64,000 nt of DNA, from assembly GCF_006337165.1 (NCBI RefSeq), contig NZ_CP040896.1, positions 3,534,001 through 3,598,000 of the forward strand, read 5' to 3'. The notes under the pieces were generated by a model that saw only the letters and a list, made by a program, of their open reading frames with translations, was not told where the DNA came from and did not search any database. Each line of letters opens with the position of its first letter. Positions within the stretch are counted from its first letter, which is position 1. Source of the DNA: Hymenobacter jejuensis (GTDB lineage Bacteria; Bacteroidota; Bacteroidia; Cytophagales; Hymenobacteraceae). Both the position numbers and the translations under genes were made by a program. Shown one piece after another: positions 11,263-20,378 of the stretch.

Positions 11263-11703
11263 TTACGCAATGTCTTGGTGAATACAGAGGTAATTTCCTT
11301 CAGTATCCTTAAACCAAGCGGCTTTTTCGCTGCCCAGCACGCACACATGGTCTTTCGTTTTCAGATCGGGATAATCGTAATCCTCAAATTGCACGCCTTT
11401 TTCCTCAAGCTCCCGAATAGCAGCTGCAATGTCTCTCACCTGAAAACTTAGGGCCGTATGTTCGGCTTTGGTGCCTTCCGGTTTTGGGAAGAGGGCCAGG
11501 GTGGCACCGGTGCTTCCGCCGCACGCGTATTCAAACTTGCCGTCTAGCTTTAAGCCAAGGGGCTGAAGGCCAAGTTTTTGCTCGTAAAAATCGCGGGCGC
11601 GGGTCAGGTTCATGACGGGCAGCAGCATCGTAACAGGAGCACCCGTGAGCATGGTGGTGACGTCAGAATCAGACGTGGTGGATGTAACAGGTGAGCTTGG
11701 CAT
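11263..11703 (-). CDS. VOC-superfamily protein (glyoxalase/bleomycin-resistance-like)
   Basis: A single vicinal-oxygen-chelate domain of 146 aa: VTMLLPVMNLTRARDFYEQKLGLQ at about 24-47, then HTALSFQVRDIAAAIRELEEKG in the centre and FKDTEGNYLCIHQ at the end, the usual betaalphabetabetabeta pattern. Residues suited to metal binding are a His in EHTALSF and the C-terminal His. The start may instead be the Met at 11652 (MLTGAPVTM), because the first 17 residues are Ser/Thr-rich and atypical. Reaction unknown; VOC proteins range from isomerases to antibiotic sequestration. Confidence 0.88.
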   Translation of the reverse strand: MPSSPVTSTTSDSDVTTMLTGAPVTMLLPVMNLTRARDFYEQKLGLQPLGLKLDGKFEYACGGSTGATLALFPKPEGTKAEHTALSFQVRDIAAAIRELEEKGVQFEDYDYPDLKTKDHVCVLGSEKAAWFKDTEGNYLCIHQDIA

Positions 11704-11890
11704 ACTTACGCAAGGTGGTTTCCATCGAAAATCGTTACAGAATCGTCGCCAACTACTCAGGCTTCCTGTTCGAAGCCGAGTCTTGCCTTGCTACCCCAGC
11801 CCAGCCGCGGGTGGAGAGCGCCTTTGTCTTCCCTATAATTTAAGCATTATGGTCTGTAATGCCAACTAAATCAGAGAGTTGATGATGGGC

Positions 11891-12868
11891 TTAGCGCCGG
11901 TTGTACCCTGCTTTCTCCCGAACCCGATTGAGTACTGTGCTGCCGTAAGCTTGTGCTTTGCGGGCGCCTTCGGCTAAGCGCGCGTCCAGCTCAGGGAGGT
12001 TGTTGATGAAGAAATTGAACTGTTCGCGCTCGGTGCCAAAGCGGTTCATAATTACTTCATACAGAGCCTGTTTCGCGTGGCCGTAGCCATAGCCACCGGC
12101 CAGGTACTTTTCGCGCAGCTCCTCCGTTTGCTCGGGCGTAGCCAGCAGCGAATAAAGCTTAAATACCGTGTCGCTTTCAGGGTCTTTGGGATCGTCGAGG
12201 CCGCGGCTGTCGGTAACGATGCTTTTGATGGTCTTGAGCAACTCTTTTTCGGGGGCAAAAACGTCGATGATGTTGCCGTAGCTCTTGCTCATTTTTTGGC
12301 CGTCGAGCCCCGGAATGGTCATCAATTGCGCATCGACGCGGGCCTGGGGCATGACAAAGGTTTCGCCGTAGCGGTTGTTGAAAGCGGCGGCAATGTCGCG
12401 GGCAATTTCCAGGTGCTGCATCTGATCTTTGCCCACCGGCACTATCTCCGCGTCGTAGAGCAGGATGTCGGCGGCCATGAGCACGGGGTAAGTGAAGACG
12501 CCGGCATTTACTTCCGATAGCCGGTCCATCTTATCCTTGAAGCTGTGCGCGTTAGCCAACATCGGATACGGCGTGAAGCACGACAGGTACCACGTCAATT
12601 CGGTCACTTGAGGCACATCCGACTGGCGGTAAAACAAGTCCTTTTCGGTGTCGAAACCGCAGGCCAGCCATGCCGCTGCCACTGCGTATGTGTTTTGCCG
12701 CAGCAATTCCGCATCGCGGACGGAGGTCAGCGCGTGCAGATCCGCAATGAAATACAGCGAGTCGTTCTGCGACTGGCGCGAGAGTTCGATGGCAGGCAAA
12801 ATGGCGCCGAGCAAGTTGCCAAGGTGCGGACGGCCAGTGCTTTGGATGCCGGTAAGGATACGGGACAT
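11891..12868 (-). CDS. trpS: Tryptophan--tRNA ligase
   Basis: Charges tRNA-Trp with tryptophan using ATP. It is a class I synthetase of 325 aa, the normal length. The start MSRILTGIQSTGRPHLGN places the HIGH-type signature (RPHLGN) at residues 13-18, and the KMSKS loop (GQKMSKSYGN) is at 192-196. The motif PVLMAADILLYDAEIVPVGKDQ is characteristic of TrpRS. Upstream in-frame codons to 12937 would add 23 residues lacking any similarity to the family, so the start at 12868 is preferred. A neighbour of the queuosine transporter, but with an untranslated gap, so possibly independent. Confidence 0.97.
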   Translation of the reverse strand: MSRILTGIQSTGRPHLGNLLGAILPAIELSRQSQNDSLYFIADLHALTSVRDAELLRQNTYAVAAAWLACGFDTEKDLFYRQSDVPQVTELTWYLSCFTPYPMLANAHSFKDKMDRLSEVNAGVFTYPVLMAADILLYDAEIVPVGKDQMQHLEIARDIAAAFNNRYGETFVMPQARVDAQLMTIPGLDGQKMSKSYGNIIDVFAPEKELLKTIKSIVTDSRGLDDPKDPESDTVFKLYSLLATPEQTEELREKYLAGGYGYGHAKQALYEVIMNRFGTEREQFNFFINNLPELDARLAEGARKAQAYGSTVLNRVREKAGYNRR

Positions 12869-12965
12869 TGGAAAATCAGTAGGGACGCCGTGCCGGCGTC
12901 CGTCGTAAAACGATGAAATAACCTCTGGAGAAGGCAAGGCAGGCGTCGCTCATAGCGAAGCTTCC

Positions 12966-13712
12966 CTAGACCGACACATCGGCCGCCGCTTCTTGCTGTA
13001 GCTCGGTGGTTTCCTCTTGGCCCAGATACCGATCAATCAGGAAATGAGCGAGGTAGAGCACCGGCGTCAGCAGAATAGCCGCCGCGAATTTATACCAGTA
13101 ATTGGTGTTCGCCACGCTGAGTACCTGCTGGAAAGTCCAGTTGCCGAACAAGTAAAAGGCCACAAACAGCACTACAAAGCTGTCGACAAGCTGTGAGATA
13201 AGCGTAGAGCCCGTGGCGCGCAGCCAGATCAGGCGGCTGCCTGTAACGCGGCGAAGTGCCTGAAATACAGTGGCGTCCAGTACTTGACCGACCATAAAAG
13301 CTACTACCGACCCGATGATGATACCCAATCCCTGCCGGAAAATGCTCTGGTAAGCAAAATCAATGTTGAATGGCCGTCCGTCGTGGTCAGTTTTGTTGAC
13401 GTCGAGCCAGAATGCAGCGGGTGGTAGCTTGGTCGTGGCCAGAATCACCAAGAAAGAATACAGGATAAGGCCCACCGTGAGAAAGCTCACGCGCAGTACG
13501 CCTTCGCGCCCGAAATACTCGTTGATGATGTCGGTGGTGATGAACACTACGGGCCAGATCAGCACGCCCGCCGTGAGGTTACCGGGCAGCCCAAGAAGCG
13601 CGTCCACGGAAAATATCTTGACTCCGATGATCTCGGCCAGCAGGGCATTGACTACGAAAATCCCACTCAGAATGAGGTAGAGCTGCTGTTTTTTGTGGGC
13701 GAAGGTTTTCAA
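12966..13712 (-). CDS. Queuosine-precursor transporter (YhhQ/VUT family)
   Basis: Integral membrane protein of 248 aa with about six hydrophobic segments. The family motifs EIIGVKIFSV, WPVVFITTDIINEYFGREG and STLISQLVDSFVVLFVAF are clear matches to the YhhQ group, which imports preQ0/preQ1 for queuosine tRNA modification in the characterised E. coli member. The C-terminus is acidic and Gln-rich (TTELQQEAAADVSV). Only 22 bp separate it from the upstream RNase Z gene, so STAS, rnz and this transporter could be read as one unit on the minus strand, linking tRNA maturation and modification. Confidence 0.93.
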   Translation of the reverse strand: MKTFAHKKQQLYLILSGIFVVNALLAEIIGVKIFSVDALLGLPGNLTAGVLIWPVVFITTDIINEYFGREGVLRVSFLTVGLILYSFLVILATTKLPPAAFWLDVNKTDHDGRPFNIDFAYQSIFRQGLGIIIGSVVAFMVGQVLDATVFQALRRVTGSRLIWLRATGSTLISQLVDSFVVLFVAFYLFGNWTFQQVLSVANTNYWYKFAAAILLTPVLYLAHFLIDRYLGQEETTELQQEAAADVSV

Positions 13713-13734
13713 GGGGGTCGGCTGGGCGGTGAGT

Positions 13735-14655
13735 TTATTCGGGCACGCTTATCGTTTTGCCTTCCGTTGCCAGCTCTACTGGCTCAAATATCACCTGCGC
13801 TTCGCGCAACAGTGGGTCGAGGTCGCGGTAGCGGGAGGAAAAATGGCCGATTAACAAGTGGTGGGCCTGCGCTTTGCGTGCCAGCAGAGCCGCCTGGCGC
13901 GCGGTAGAGTGGTGCGTGGTCAGGGCACGTTCGCGCATGTCGTCGAGAAAGGTTGCTTCGTGGTAGAGCAGATCGACGTTCTGAATCAGCTCGGCCAAGC
14001 TTTCCGTGTACAGCGTATCGGCGCAGAAAGCGTAGCTGCGGGAGTGGCTGGGCGGCGACGTAACGTCAGAATTTTGCACGAGCACTTGCCCGGTGGTTTC
14101 GTCAAGTGCATCCTCGCCGAGGGTTAATTGGTGGAGCTGCTTGGGCGTGAGGCCCACCGGCAGACGATCTTTTACCAAATGCCGCCGCTTGGGTTTCTCC
14201 CGAAACAAATATCCGCAGCACGGTATGCGATGCCGCATTGGTAACGTATTGACAGTCAGATATTTATCTTCATATATCTGTTCATGCGACTCGCTGTTGA
14301 CGGGCGTAAAGTTCAGCTCAAACGAAAGCTGCGTATTGGAGTAGCGAAACTGCGTGGTCAGGATATCGTCGAGGCCGACCGGGCCGAATAACTGTAGGGC
14401 GTCGGTGCGGCCCTGCAAGTGCATGGTCGAAATCAACCCGAAAAGGCCGAAGAAATGGTCGCCGTGCAGGTGCGAAATAAAAATAGTACTTATCCGTTGG
14501 TGGCGCACTTTGTGCTCGATCAGGCGTTCCTGGGTGCCTTCGCCGCAGTCGATCAAGTACAAGTGGTTGCCCACGGTCAGGACTTGGGCCGTGTGGTGGC
14601 GGTTGAGAAATGGCGTTGCCGACGCACTGCCCAGGATTCTTAGCTCAAACTCCAA
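13735..14655 (-). CDS. rnz: Ribonuclease Z
   Basis: Endonuclease that trims the 3' trailer of tRNA precursors. It is a metallo-beta-lactamase fold with the metal motif SHLHGDHFFG (His62, His64, Asp66, His67), GEGTQERL of the ElaC group, later AFCADTLYTE and YHEATFLDDM, and the final HFSSRYRDLDPLL. Starting at the TTG at 14655 gives MEFELRILGSASATPF and 306 aa, matching the family; the reading frame stays open further upstream to 14766, but that extension does not resemble the family. Lies 128 bp downstream of the STAS gene and 22 bp upstream of the queuosine transporter. Confidence 0.95.
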   Translation of the reverse strand: MEFELRILGSASATPFLNRHHTAQVLTVGNHLYLIDCGEGTQERLIEHKVRHQRISTIFISHLHGDHFFGLFGLISTMHLQGRTDALQLFGPVGLDDILTTQFRYSNTQLSFELNFTPVNSESHEQIYEDKYLTVNTLPMRHRIPCCGYLFREKPKRRHLVKDRLPVGLTPKQLHQLTLGEDALDETTGQVLVQNSDVTSPPSHSRSYAFCADTLYTESLAELIQNVDLLYHEATFLDDMRERALTTHHSTARQAALLARKAQAHHLLIGHFSSRYRDLDPLLREAQVIFEPVELATEGKTISVPE

Positions 14656-14783
14656 TGGTCGTAAGTCTGTTGCGGGGTGGAAGCCGTCAGAAGAAGGCCG
14701 AAAAGGGGTAAAAAAAATTGGTTGCCTAGCGTCAGTTCGATCAAACTGACAACTGACAACCAACAACTTACACCTAAACTACT

Positions 14784-15158
14784 TTATTCCTTGCTGGTAA
14801 GATCGCGCTCGATGGCGTGCAGGAATATGCGGTCAATACCTTCTTCAACCGTGGGCAGGATATGCAACACCGACTCAAGCTTGGAAATGGTTATCAGCTT
14901 CATAACGTGGTCTTGCAAACCGGTTAGCACCAACAGGCCGCCGGTAGAATTGCACAGGCGGTTGGCGATCAGAATAGAGCTGAGCCCCGACGAATCGGTG
15001 TACTTAACGTTGGACAAATCCAGAATTAAGTTGTTGATACCCTCGGCGTTAAGCTTCACGAATTCAGACTTCAGATCGGGCGCGACGGTGGTGTCGAGCT
15101 TCTTCTCGTCAATCGTGATAATCGTGTAGGTTTCCTTTTTATCAATCGTGTACTTCAT
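14784..15158 (-). CDS. STAS-domain anti-sigma factor antagonist
   Basis: A 124-aa single STAS domain, like SpoIIAA/RsbV, which binds and neutralises an anti-sigma factor when its conserved serine is unphosphorylated. The key loop LSNVKYTDSSGLSSILIANR carries the DSSGL phosphorylation motif. No RsbW-type kinase or sigma factor is adjacent. The placement next to rnz is one I recall from other Bacteroidota and may mark a conserved pair. Its partner must be encoded elsewhere. Confidence 0.92.
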   Translation of the reverse strand: MKYTIDKKETYTIITIDEKKLDTTVAPDLKSEFVKLNAEGINNLILDLSNVKYTDSSGLSSILIANRLCNSTGGLLVLTGLQDHVMKLITISKLESVLHILPTVEEGIDRIFLHAIERDLTSKE

Positions 15159-15263
15159 ACCGTCGGTGGTTGCGGTTGTCTAAGAGAATTGCGAAGGTAG
15201 GAAAAAAAATGTTCGTTCAAGACACCCTCCTAGGGCCTTAAAACCAGGTTAAAATGATCCGTT

Positions 15264-16088
15264 TTAATTTGCCGGATGGCCAGAAAATCCAAAAGTAAGC
15301 GTGGACCAGGTGCTCTGCCAATCGGCCGCTTTCTGGTCGGTGGCAGGCACCATTTGCACAGCGCTCACCATATAATTGCCAGGCATCTGAAGACGAAACA
15401 ACACTCGGCCTTTTTGGTTGGAGTGTAACCGAAAAATTTGTGTCGGTTTGTCGGGCGAGCGCTGCCAAACCTGCACCAGCGTGTTGGGCAAAGGCTGGCC
15501 GTTGGCGAGGAGCAACACGGTAAGAGCCGCCCCAGGCTTGAGCGCATAAGGGTTCTGCTCAGGTACCAGTTCCAATGGCAGCCCTGCCCGCCAAGCGAAC
15601 GTGCCAACCGTATCGAGGCTGCTCGGGCCTACTTGCAGCAGCGTTTTGCTACAACGCCGATAGATTTCGCGGCCTGGTTTATCAAGTGACTTTTGTTTCT
15701 GCCTGATAGCCAATACGTTATCAAAACCGTCTTCCTTCAGGTAGGTATTGAATTCGGTGGCACTCATCGTGATTGAGGCATTGTTGGTCGCTAGCGCAAC
15801 CATGTGCACGCCCGGCTGCACAAACTCCACGTTGGTGCGCAGCGAATCGTCTTGGGTAGCCAAGGCCGTGAGGTCGAGCGTATCGTTGGGGGCATAGTGC
15901 ACTAGGCTAGTTATGCGGTTGCTTTTGCCAGGCCACCGATGGCCCTCAAATTTCTCGCCCACGAGTACGCGCAGGTTCGCGACGGTGCCCGCTGCTATAA
16001 AAAAGCGGGGCGGCTGAAGCCAGAACTCATGCGCTGTGGCGGCAAGCGTGGCACCACAGCCTGCCAATACTAACACTGTCTTTCTCAA
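15264..16088 (-). CDS. DUF4198 domain-containing secreted protein
   Basis: Signal peptide (residues 1-19, ending ATAHEFWL) and then the DUF4198 pattern HEFWLQPPRFFIAAGTVANLRVLVGEKFEG, with a C-terminal Ig-like region (GAALTVLLLANGQPLPNTLVQVW) in which beta-sandwich residues predominate. DUF4198 proteins are periplasmic and often linked to nickel or cobalt uptake (NikM/CbiK-like context) or to TonB loci, where the mature N-terminal His-Glu-Phe-Trp motif is placed to bind metal. Here there is no metal transporter neighbour, so the role is undetermined. Length 274 aa. Confidence 0.85.
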   Translation of the reverse strand: MRKTVLVLAGCGATLAATAHEFWLQPPRFFIAAGTVANLRVLVGEKFEGHRWPGKSNRITSLVHYAPNDTLDLTALATQDDSLRTNVEFVQPGVHMVALATNNASITMSATEFNTYLKEDGFDNVLAIRQKQKSLDKPGREIYRRCSKTLLQVGPSSLDTVGTFAWRAGLPLELVPEQNPYALKPGAALTVLLLANGQPLPNTLVQVWQRSPDKPTQIFRLHSNQKGRVLFRLQMPGNYMVSAVQMVPATDQKAADWQSTWSTLTFGFSGHPAN

Positions 16089-16090
16089 AT

Positions 16091-16309
16091 GAACGCGTAT
16101 CGGGTAATAGATGCTATCGGTACTATCAAGGATATGTAAAGGACAACCCGCGATGGTTAAGAATGCATGAAGGACAACAATCGCTGTGGTTGAGCTTCAA
16201 GAATCCGTATTTGACGAAGCAAAATCAGTACAACAAGCGGGTGTGTAATTTTCTCTACAATCCAGCCGAGGCGCCACATTCCCGCGCCGTATTACAATTA
16301 GACTCCTAA
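16091..16309 (+). other. Open frame without a start codon, possible gene remnant
   Basis: This 279-bp gap between minus-strand genes holds a plus-strand frame open for more than 70 codons, ending TAA at 16307-16309, with peptide pieces such as YVKDNPRWLRMHEGQQ and VCNFLYNPAEAPHSRAV. The only in-frame ATG is late (29 codons remain). I recognise no family. It may be chance or a decayed gene. Confidence 0.2.
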
Positions 16310-16367
16310 GCGCTAGACATACCGAGAAGATACATCTAGCACTTAGGGTTAAGTCATTGATAATCAA

Positions 16368-18206
16368 TTATATACGCTCTAGAGCCAGTGCGTAGGCTCG
16401 GTCGTAATGGACGCGTAGGTTTTTCCAGTCGAAGAGGTCGGCGGAGCTTTCTACTTTGTTGCGTTGCGTGATGCGCTCGCGACGGTTTTGCAGCACAAAG
16501 TCCCAGAGCATGTTGGTGAGCTCTTCGGCGGCTTCATCAAAGGATTTTTCCTGGCGTTGTACCACAAAAATGCCTTTGTCTTCGTGTTCGGGCACCGTTT
16601 GCATGACGTAGTCGCCGAAGCCCGATAAGTCGCTGGTGATGGCGGGTACGCCGCGGGCCACGCACTCGAGCGGCGTGTAGCCCCAAGGCTCGTAGTAGCT
16701 CGGGAAAATGCCCAAGTGGCAACCGCGCACAAACTGCCCGTATTCCATGCCAAACAGCGGCGACGAAGGCGACACAAAATCTGGGTGGTATACGATCTTG
16801 ACGCGGTCGTGCTGGTTGTTGACCATGTTGGCCCGCCGCAGGAAGTTCAGAATGTCGTCGTTCTGGTCGTCGTAGAGGTTGTGGGTGATGACCGGCGGCA
16901 GAATGTGCGTTTTCCAGCTTTGCAGCGTGCGGCGGTAGCGAAGTTTCCAGTAGTCATCAACCATGCTCGACAGGTCGGGCAGGCGGTGCTCCGAGCTGGC
17001 GGCGGCGGCATAAAACAGCCGCTCGCCCACTTGGCGCTCAATGGCTTCGCAGGTTTCGCGGACTTCGTCGAGCACGGCGCGGTTTTGGAGCACGCCGGGG
17101 TTGATGCTGGAAAACGGCCGTTTCGTGATGAAAAACATCACCACTTGGCCATCCACGTTGTTCTGCTGAATGCGGTAATTGAGGCGGGCAAGCGCTTCCA
17201 ACGTCAAGTCGAAGCCCTTGTTGTGGTACTCGTAGCGGCCCGAAGTAAACATGTACAGCGTGTTGTCCAGGTCGAAAGAATACGTCTGGAAAAAGTGCGC
17301 CATCACGAATTCGTGAATCTTCGACTTGTACTGCTGGTGCAGGTTCTGGAACTCGTGCAGGGCCACAAAGCGCTCAATGTTAAGGCCATTGGGCAACACC
17401 GCATCCGGAATACGATCGAGTAGGTAAATGCATTCGCGCACCGTCAGCTCGCTCACGGTTGTGAACACGTGCGAACCATGTGCCGCCGCCCGCTCGATGC
17501 GCACAGCCGTCTCGATGTTGAAATGCTGGGCTTCCGGCAGCCAGCTCACCTGCATGAGATGGTCGTAGAAGTTAGGGTCGTTCATGGCCAGGTAGCGGCC
17601 CAGCAGCGTGGCGTGCGTGGTAAATACCAAGTGCGCGGGCACTTGGTCGCGGCGCAGCTCCGGAATGGCCACGCCGGTCATCCACTCGTGGAAGTGCGCC
17701 ACTACCCGTTGGGGCGGAACTACCTCACCCGTAAGGGTTTGGATAAATATCTTGGCCAAATGCCCAAAAGCCTCCACCTGATGCAGCAGATCGTCGCCTT
17801 CGGGCGTCGGGATGCCGTGGTTGTGCCACAGATCCGATTTGATGTTGTTCAGGCGGTCATACACCTGAAAGGGATTGATGAGCACCACCCGCGGACGGCC
17901 TGTCACGAGCCACACGCCCAGCTGCACATCATACCCATACGAGCGCATCTTGCGCACGGCGCCCGCAAACGGGTCATTCAGCGTCGAAAGCTGGTGCTCA
18001 TCGAAGGGCTCAAACTCGCCTTGGGCCTGGTGCGGAAAGTAGGGCCCCAGCAGGCAGTACCGATCGTCCCAGCCCTGCACGGTGGCCGGAACCTTCGAGC
18101 GAATGACGGTATAGATGCCACCTACTTGGTTGCAGACTTCCCAGGCTACTTCAACAAGCAGCGCGTCGGGGGCAATGGGCTCAGGGGCGGGAACGGGTAG
18201 TTGCAC
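16368..18206 (-). CDS. Glycogen synthase, GT3 (eukaryote-type) family
   Basis: Transfers glucose from a nucleotide sugar to growing glycogen. The N-terminus (VEVAWEVCNQVGGIYTVIRS, then GWDDRYCLLGPY) and the segments FHEWMTGVAIP, FTTHATLLGRYLA, SGRYEYHNKGFDLTLEALARLN and ITKRPFSS are characteristic of the fungal and animal GSY family (GT3), not bacterial GlgA (GT5). The donor-site motif SYYEPWGYTPLECVARG has the paired glutamates of retaining GT-B enzymes. Length 612 aa, without the regulatory phosphorylation tails of eukaryotes. Stop codon abuts an ATTGATAATCAAT palindrome. The GH13 enzyme just upstream on the same strand supports a glycogen module. Confidence 0.93.
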   Translation of the reverse strand: MQLPVPAPEPIAPDALLVEVAWEVCNQVGGIYTVIRSKVPATVQGWDDRYCLLGPYFPHQAQGEFEPFDEHQLSTLNDPFAGAVRKMRSYGYDVQLGVWLVTGRPRVVLINPFQVYDRLNNIKSDLWHNHGIPTPEGDDLLHQVEAFGHLAKIFIQTLTGEVVPPQRVVAHFHEWMTGVAIPELRRDQVPAHLVFTTHATLLGRYLAMNDPNFYDHLMQVSWLPEAQHFNIETAVRIERAAAHGSHVFTTVSELTVRECIYLLDRIPDAVLPNGLNIERFVALHEFQNLHQQYKSKIHEFVMAHFFQTYSFDLDNTLYMFTSGRYEYHNKGFDLTLEALARLNYRIQQNNVDGQVVMFFITKRPFSSINPGVLQNRAVLDEVRETCEAIERQVGERLFYAAAASSEHRLPDLSSMVDDYWKLRYRRTLQSWKTHILPPVITHNLYDDQNDDILNFLRRANMVNNQHDRVKIVYHPDFVSPSSPLFGMEYGQFVRGCHLGIFPSYYEPWGYTPLECVARGVPAITSDLSGFGDYVMQTVPEHEDKGIFVVQRQEKSFDEAAEELTNMLWDFVLQNRRERITQRNKVESSADLFDWKNLRVHYDRAYALALERI

Positions 18207-18309
18207 AGCGGAAGGGTTTTGGTGGGAAGGGATGAGTTAACCGCAGAGAATGCAGATTACGCAGATTATTCGTTGTAAACACTTACTTGGGTTCGCACTT
18301 TGAAAAAAT

Positions 18310-18343
18310 AAAGCCCCGCCATCACTCAAGATGGCGGGGCTTT
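18310..18343. terminator. Hairpin terminator after the GH13 gene
   Basis: 13-bp perfect arms (18310-18322 and 18331-18343) around an 8-nt loop with flanking A and T tracts. It sits downstream of the GH13 stop on the minus strand, so the synthase gene probably has its own promoter. Confidence 0.9.
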
Positions 18344-18392
18344 TAAATTTTAGAGGCACAGCGTTGCCTTGCCCAAAGGCAAAAAAGCTGCG

Positions 18393-20207
18393 TTAGCCCT
18401 GCGAAATAATCAGGACGGAATAAGGGGCCAGCCCGAAGCTTCCGTGCCAAGCCATGCCGTCGTATTCGCCTTCTTCGGCCTCGGCGCCGAAGCTTTCGAA
18501 GTTGCCGAAGCCTTCGTCGTAGCCCTGCCAGTCGCTGTTGAAGCGTACGTGCCACTGGCCTTCGGCTGGTAGCCCAACGGTATAGGCTTCGTGGGTGCGA
18601 TCGGCAAAATTGGCCAGCACGATGGTTGTATCGTTGGGGCCGCCGTCGCCGTCGGCCCAGCGCCGGAAGGCGATTGTTTTATCCTCGTCGTTGATGTGAA
18701 ACACTTCCGTATGCTGGCCGGTGAGGCCGTTGGTAGTGCCATGTAGGTTGCGACGCAGCCGGATAAGGTCGCGGTACAGGTTGACCAATCCTGCCAGCTC
18801 GGTCGCGCGATGCCACTGAACCGGCTGATCGTCAGAGAAATAGCCTTCGGCCAGAAATTCCTGGCCCTGAAAAATCATCGGTACACCAGGGGAAGTAAAT
18901 ACCAGCGCTGCGCCCAGCGTTGCCCGCTTTTTAGGGTACCAATGCGCGGCTTCGCCGGGCATGATTTCTTCGGGCACCCGGCTTTTGCCGTTGGCCACTT
19001 CGTCGTGCGATTCGGTGTAGATCACCCGCTGAAAAGCGTCGCCATTGTAGCTGGTACCAATCGCGCCCGCCACAGCCGAAAGGTTGCGGTCGTCGTCGGA
19101 CTGGGTGATGAGCGCGTCGCGCACGATGTTGACGAAAGCTGCATCCCACTGAGCAGCAAAGCCTTGGCCATCTTGGTCAGCGGAACGCGTGATGTATTCG
19201 TTGCCCTGCAAATCCTCGGCGATCGTGATTTTCCAAGGCATGTGCGCATGAATCTCCTCGTTGATCCAGCGCATCAGGCTCCAGCCGTCGGGCAGGTCAG
19301 TTTCGGGGTTGTCGGAGCCGTGCACGTTACGGACGTGCGAAATTGAGTCGAGGCGCAGCCCATCGACGCGAAATTCTTCCAGCCACATCAGGGCGTTGTC
19401 GCGGATGTAGCGGCGCACGGCTTCGCGGCCGTAATCGGGGCGGTTGTGGCCCCAAGGCGTTTCGGCGCGCCAGTCGTTGTAGAAATAAATGCCGCCGCCG
19501 TCGTTTTCGCTCCAGCCATCAAACTGCCACAAATCGAGGTCGCCGGGGCCAAAGTGGTTGTACACCACATCCAGAATAACGGCAATGCCGTGGCGGTGCG
19601 CTTGTTTAATGAGCTCTTTAAAGCCTTGAGGACCACCATAATCCGTTTCGAGGGCAAACGGATGCGAGGGATTGTAACCCCACGAGCGCCCGCCCGGAAA
19701 CTCGGTGGCGGGCATTACCTCAATGGCATTGATGCCTAACTCCTGCAAATACGGCAGCTTCTCGATGACGTCGTAGAACGTGCCGGGTTCGTCGGGCGAT
19801 TTCGGGTTGAACGTGCCAACGTGTAACTCATATATTACCAAGGTGTTCCAGGCGGGCATCTCGAAGTGGTCATCCTCCCAGTCGTAGGCCGGATCGAAGA
19901 CGATGGAGTTGCCCGCCGAGTTGGTGACTGCGCGGGCGTACGGGTCGTTGCGCTTGAGCACCTGCTTGCCGTTGCGGATCCAGAATTTGTACTCGGCACC
20001 GGGCTGGGCGGCTACATCGGCGGCCCAATAGCCATTGCCTTCCGCCTTAAGCGGGTGCGTTTTGGCGTTCCAGTCGTTGAATGTGCCAATAACCGATACG
20101 GCTTTGGCGTGGGGGGCCCACACGCGAAACGTGGTGCCACTGGCATGCGGAATTGCGCCCATGCCGGCTTGCAGCGTAGGAGCAGAGAGTGTAGTAGGTG
20201 TGGGCAT
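18393..20207 (-). CDS. GH13 alpha-glucan enzyme with CBM48 (branching-enzyme-like)
   Basis: CBM48 at about 15-110 (TTFRVWAPHAKAVSVIGTFN, with NDWN) precedes a GH13 barrel. Catalytic regions: DVVYNH at 213-218, GLRLDSI with nucleophile Asp287, AED with acid/base Glu331, and ESHDE with Asp402. C-terminal all-beta domain, 604 aa in total. The architecture fits branching enzyme or trehalohydrolase-like members; the pairing with glycogen synthase favours 1,4-alpha-glucan branching. The variant short form with IYELHVGTFNPKSPDEPGTF is also common in proteins labelled only as alpha-amylase. Exact activity is therefore inferred. Followed by its own terminator. Confidence 0.9.
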   Translation of the reverse strand: MPTPTTLSAPTLQAGMGAIPHASGTTFRVWAPHAKAVSVIGTFNDWNAKTHPLKAEGNGYWAADVAAQPGAEYKFWIRNGKQVLKRNDPYARAVTNSAGNSIVFDPAYDWEDDHFEMPAWNTLVIYELHVGTFNPKSPDEPGTFYDVIEKLPYLQELGINAIEVMPATEFPGGRSWGYNPSHPFALETDYGGPQGFKELIKQAHRHGIAVILDVVYNHFGPGDLDLWQFDGWSENDGGGIYFYNDWRAETPWGHNRPDYGREAVRRYIRDNALMWLEEFRVDGLRLDSISHVRNVHGSDNPETDLPDGWSLMRWINEEIHAHMPWKITIAEDLQGNEYITRSADQDGQGFAAQWDAAFVNIVRDALITQSDDDRNLSAVAGAIGTSYNGDAFQRVIYTESHDEVANGKSRVPEEIMPGEAAHWYPKKRATLGAALVFTSPGVPMIFQGQEFLAEGYFSDDQPVQWHRATELAGLVNLYRDLIRLRRNLHGTTNGLTGQHTEVFHINDEDKTIAFRRWADGDGGPNDTTIVLANFADRTHEAYTVGLPAEGQWHVRFNSDWQGYDEGFGNFESFGAEAEEGEYDGMAWHGSFGLAPYSVLIISQG

Positions 20208-20378
20208 GTGCGTAAGGTCAGAGCTGCCCTGAAACTGGGCAGTGCTAGCCCTCTAACTGATTAGGGTACAGTTAGGTTGTGTTACTCCCTTGAAACCTCT
20301 GGTACTGAACAGCCTAGAGCATACGTGCGTACGGCCGCAAGTATTGCACCCCATTTAAAATTTGCCGTTTTTGAGGTC

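Noticed and set aside
14731-14770. GTCAGTT/AACTGAC hairpin and AACTGAC tandem repeats between rnz and the STAS gene
   Set aside because: Short and low-complexity; such AACTGAC runs are common intergenic noise, and no terminator T-run follows.
18239-18275. CGCAGA-type repeats (CGCAGAG, GCAGATTACGCAGATT)
   Set aside because: A familiar motif in Bacteroidota intergenic DNA, only two or three units here, so not a CRISPR or a defined repeat array.
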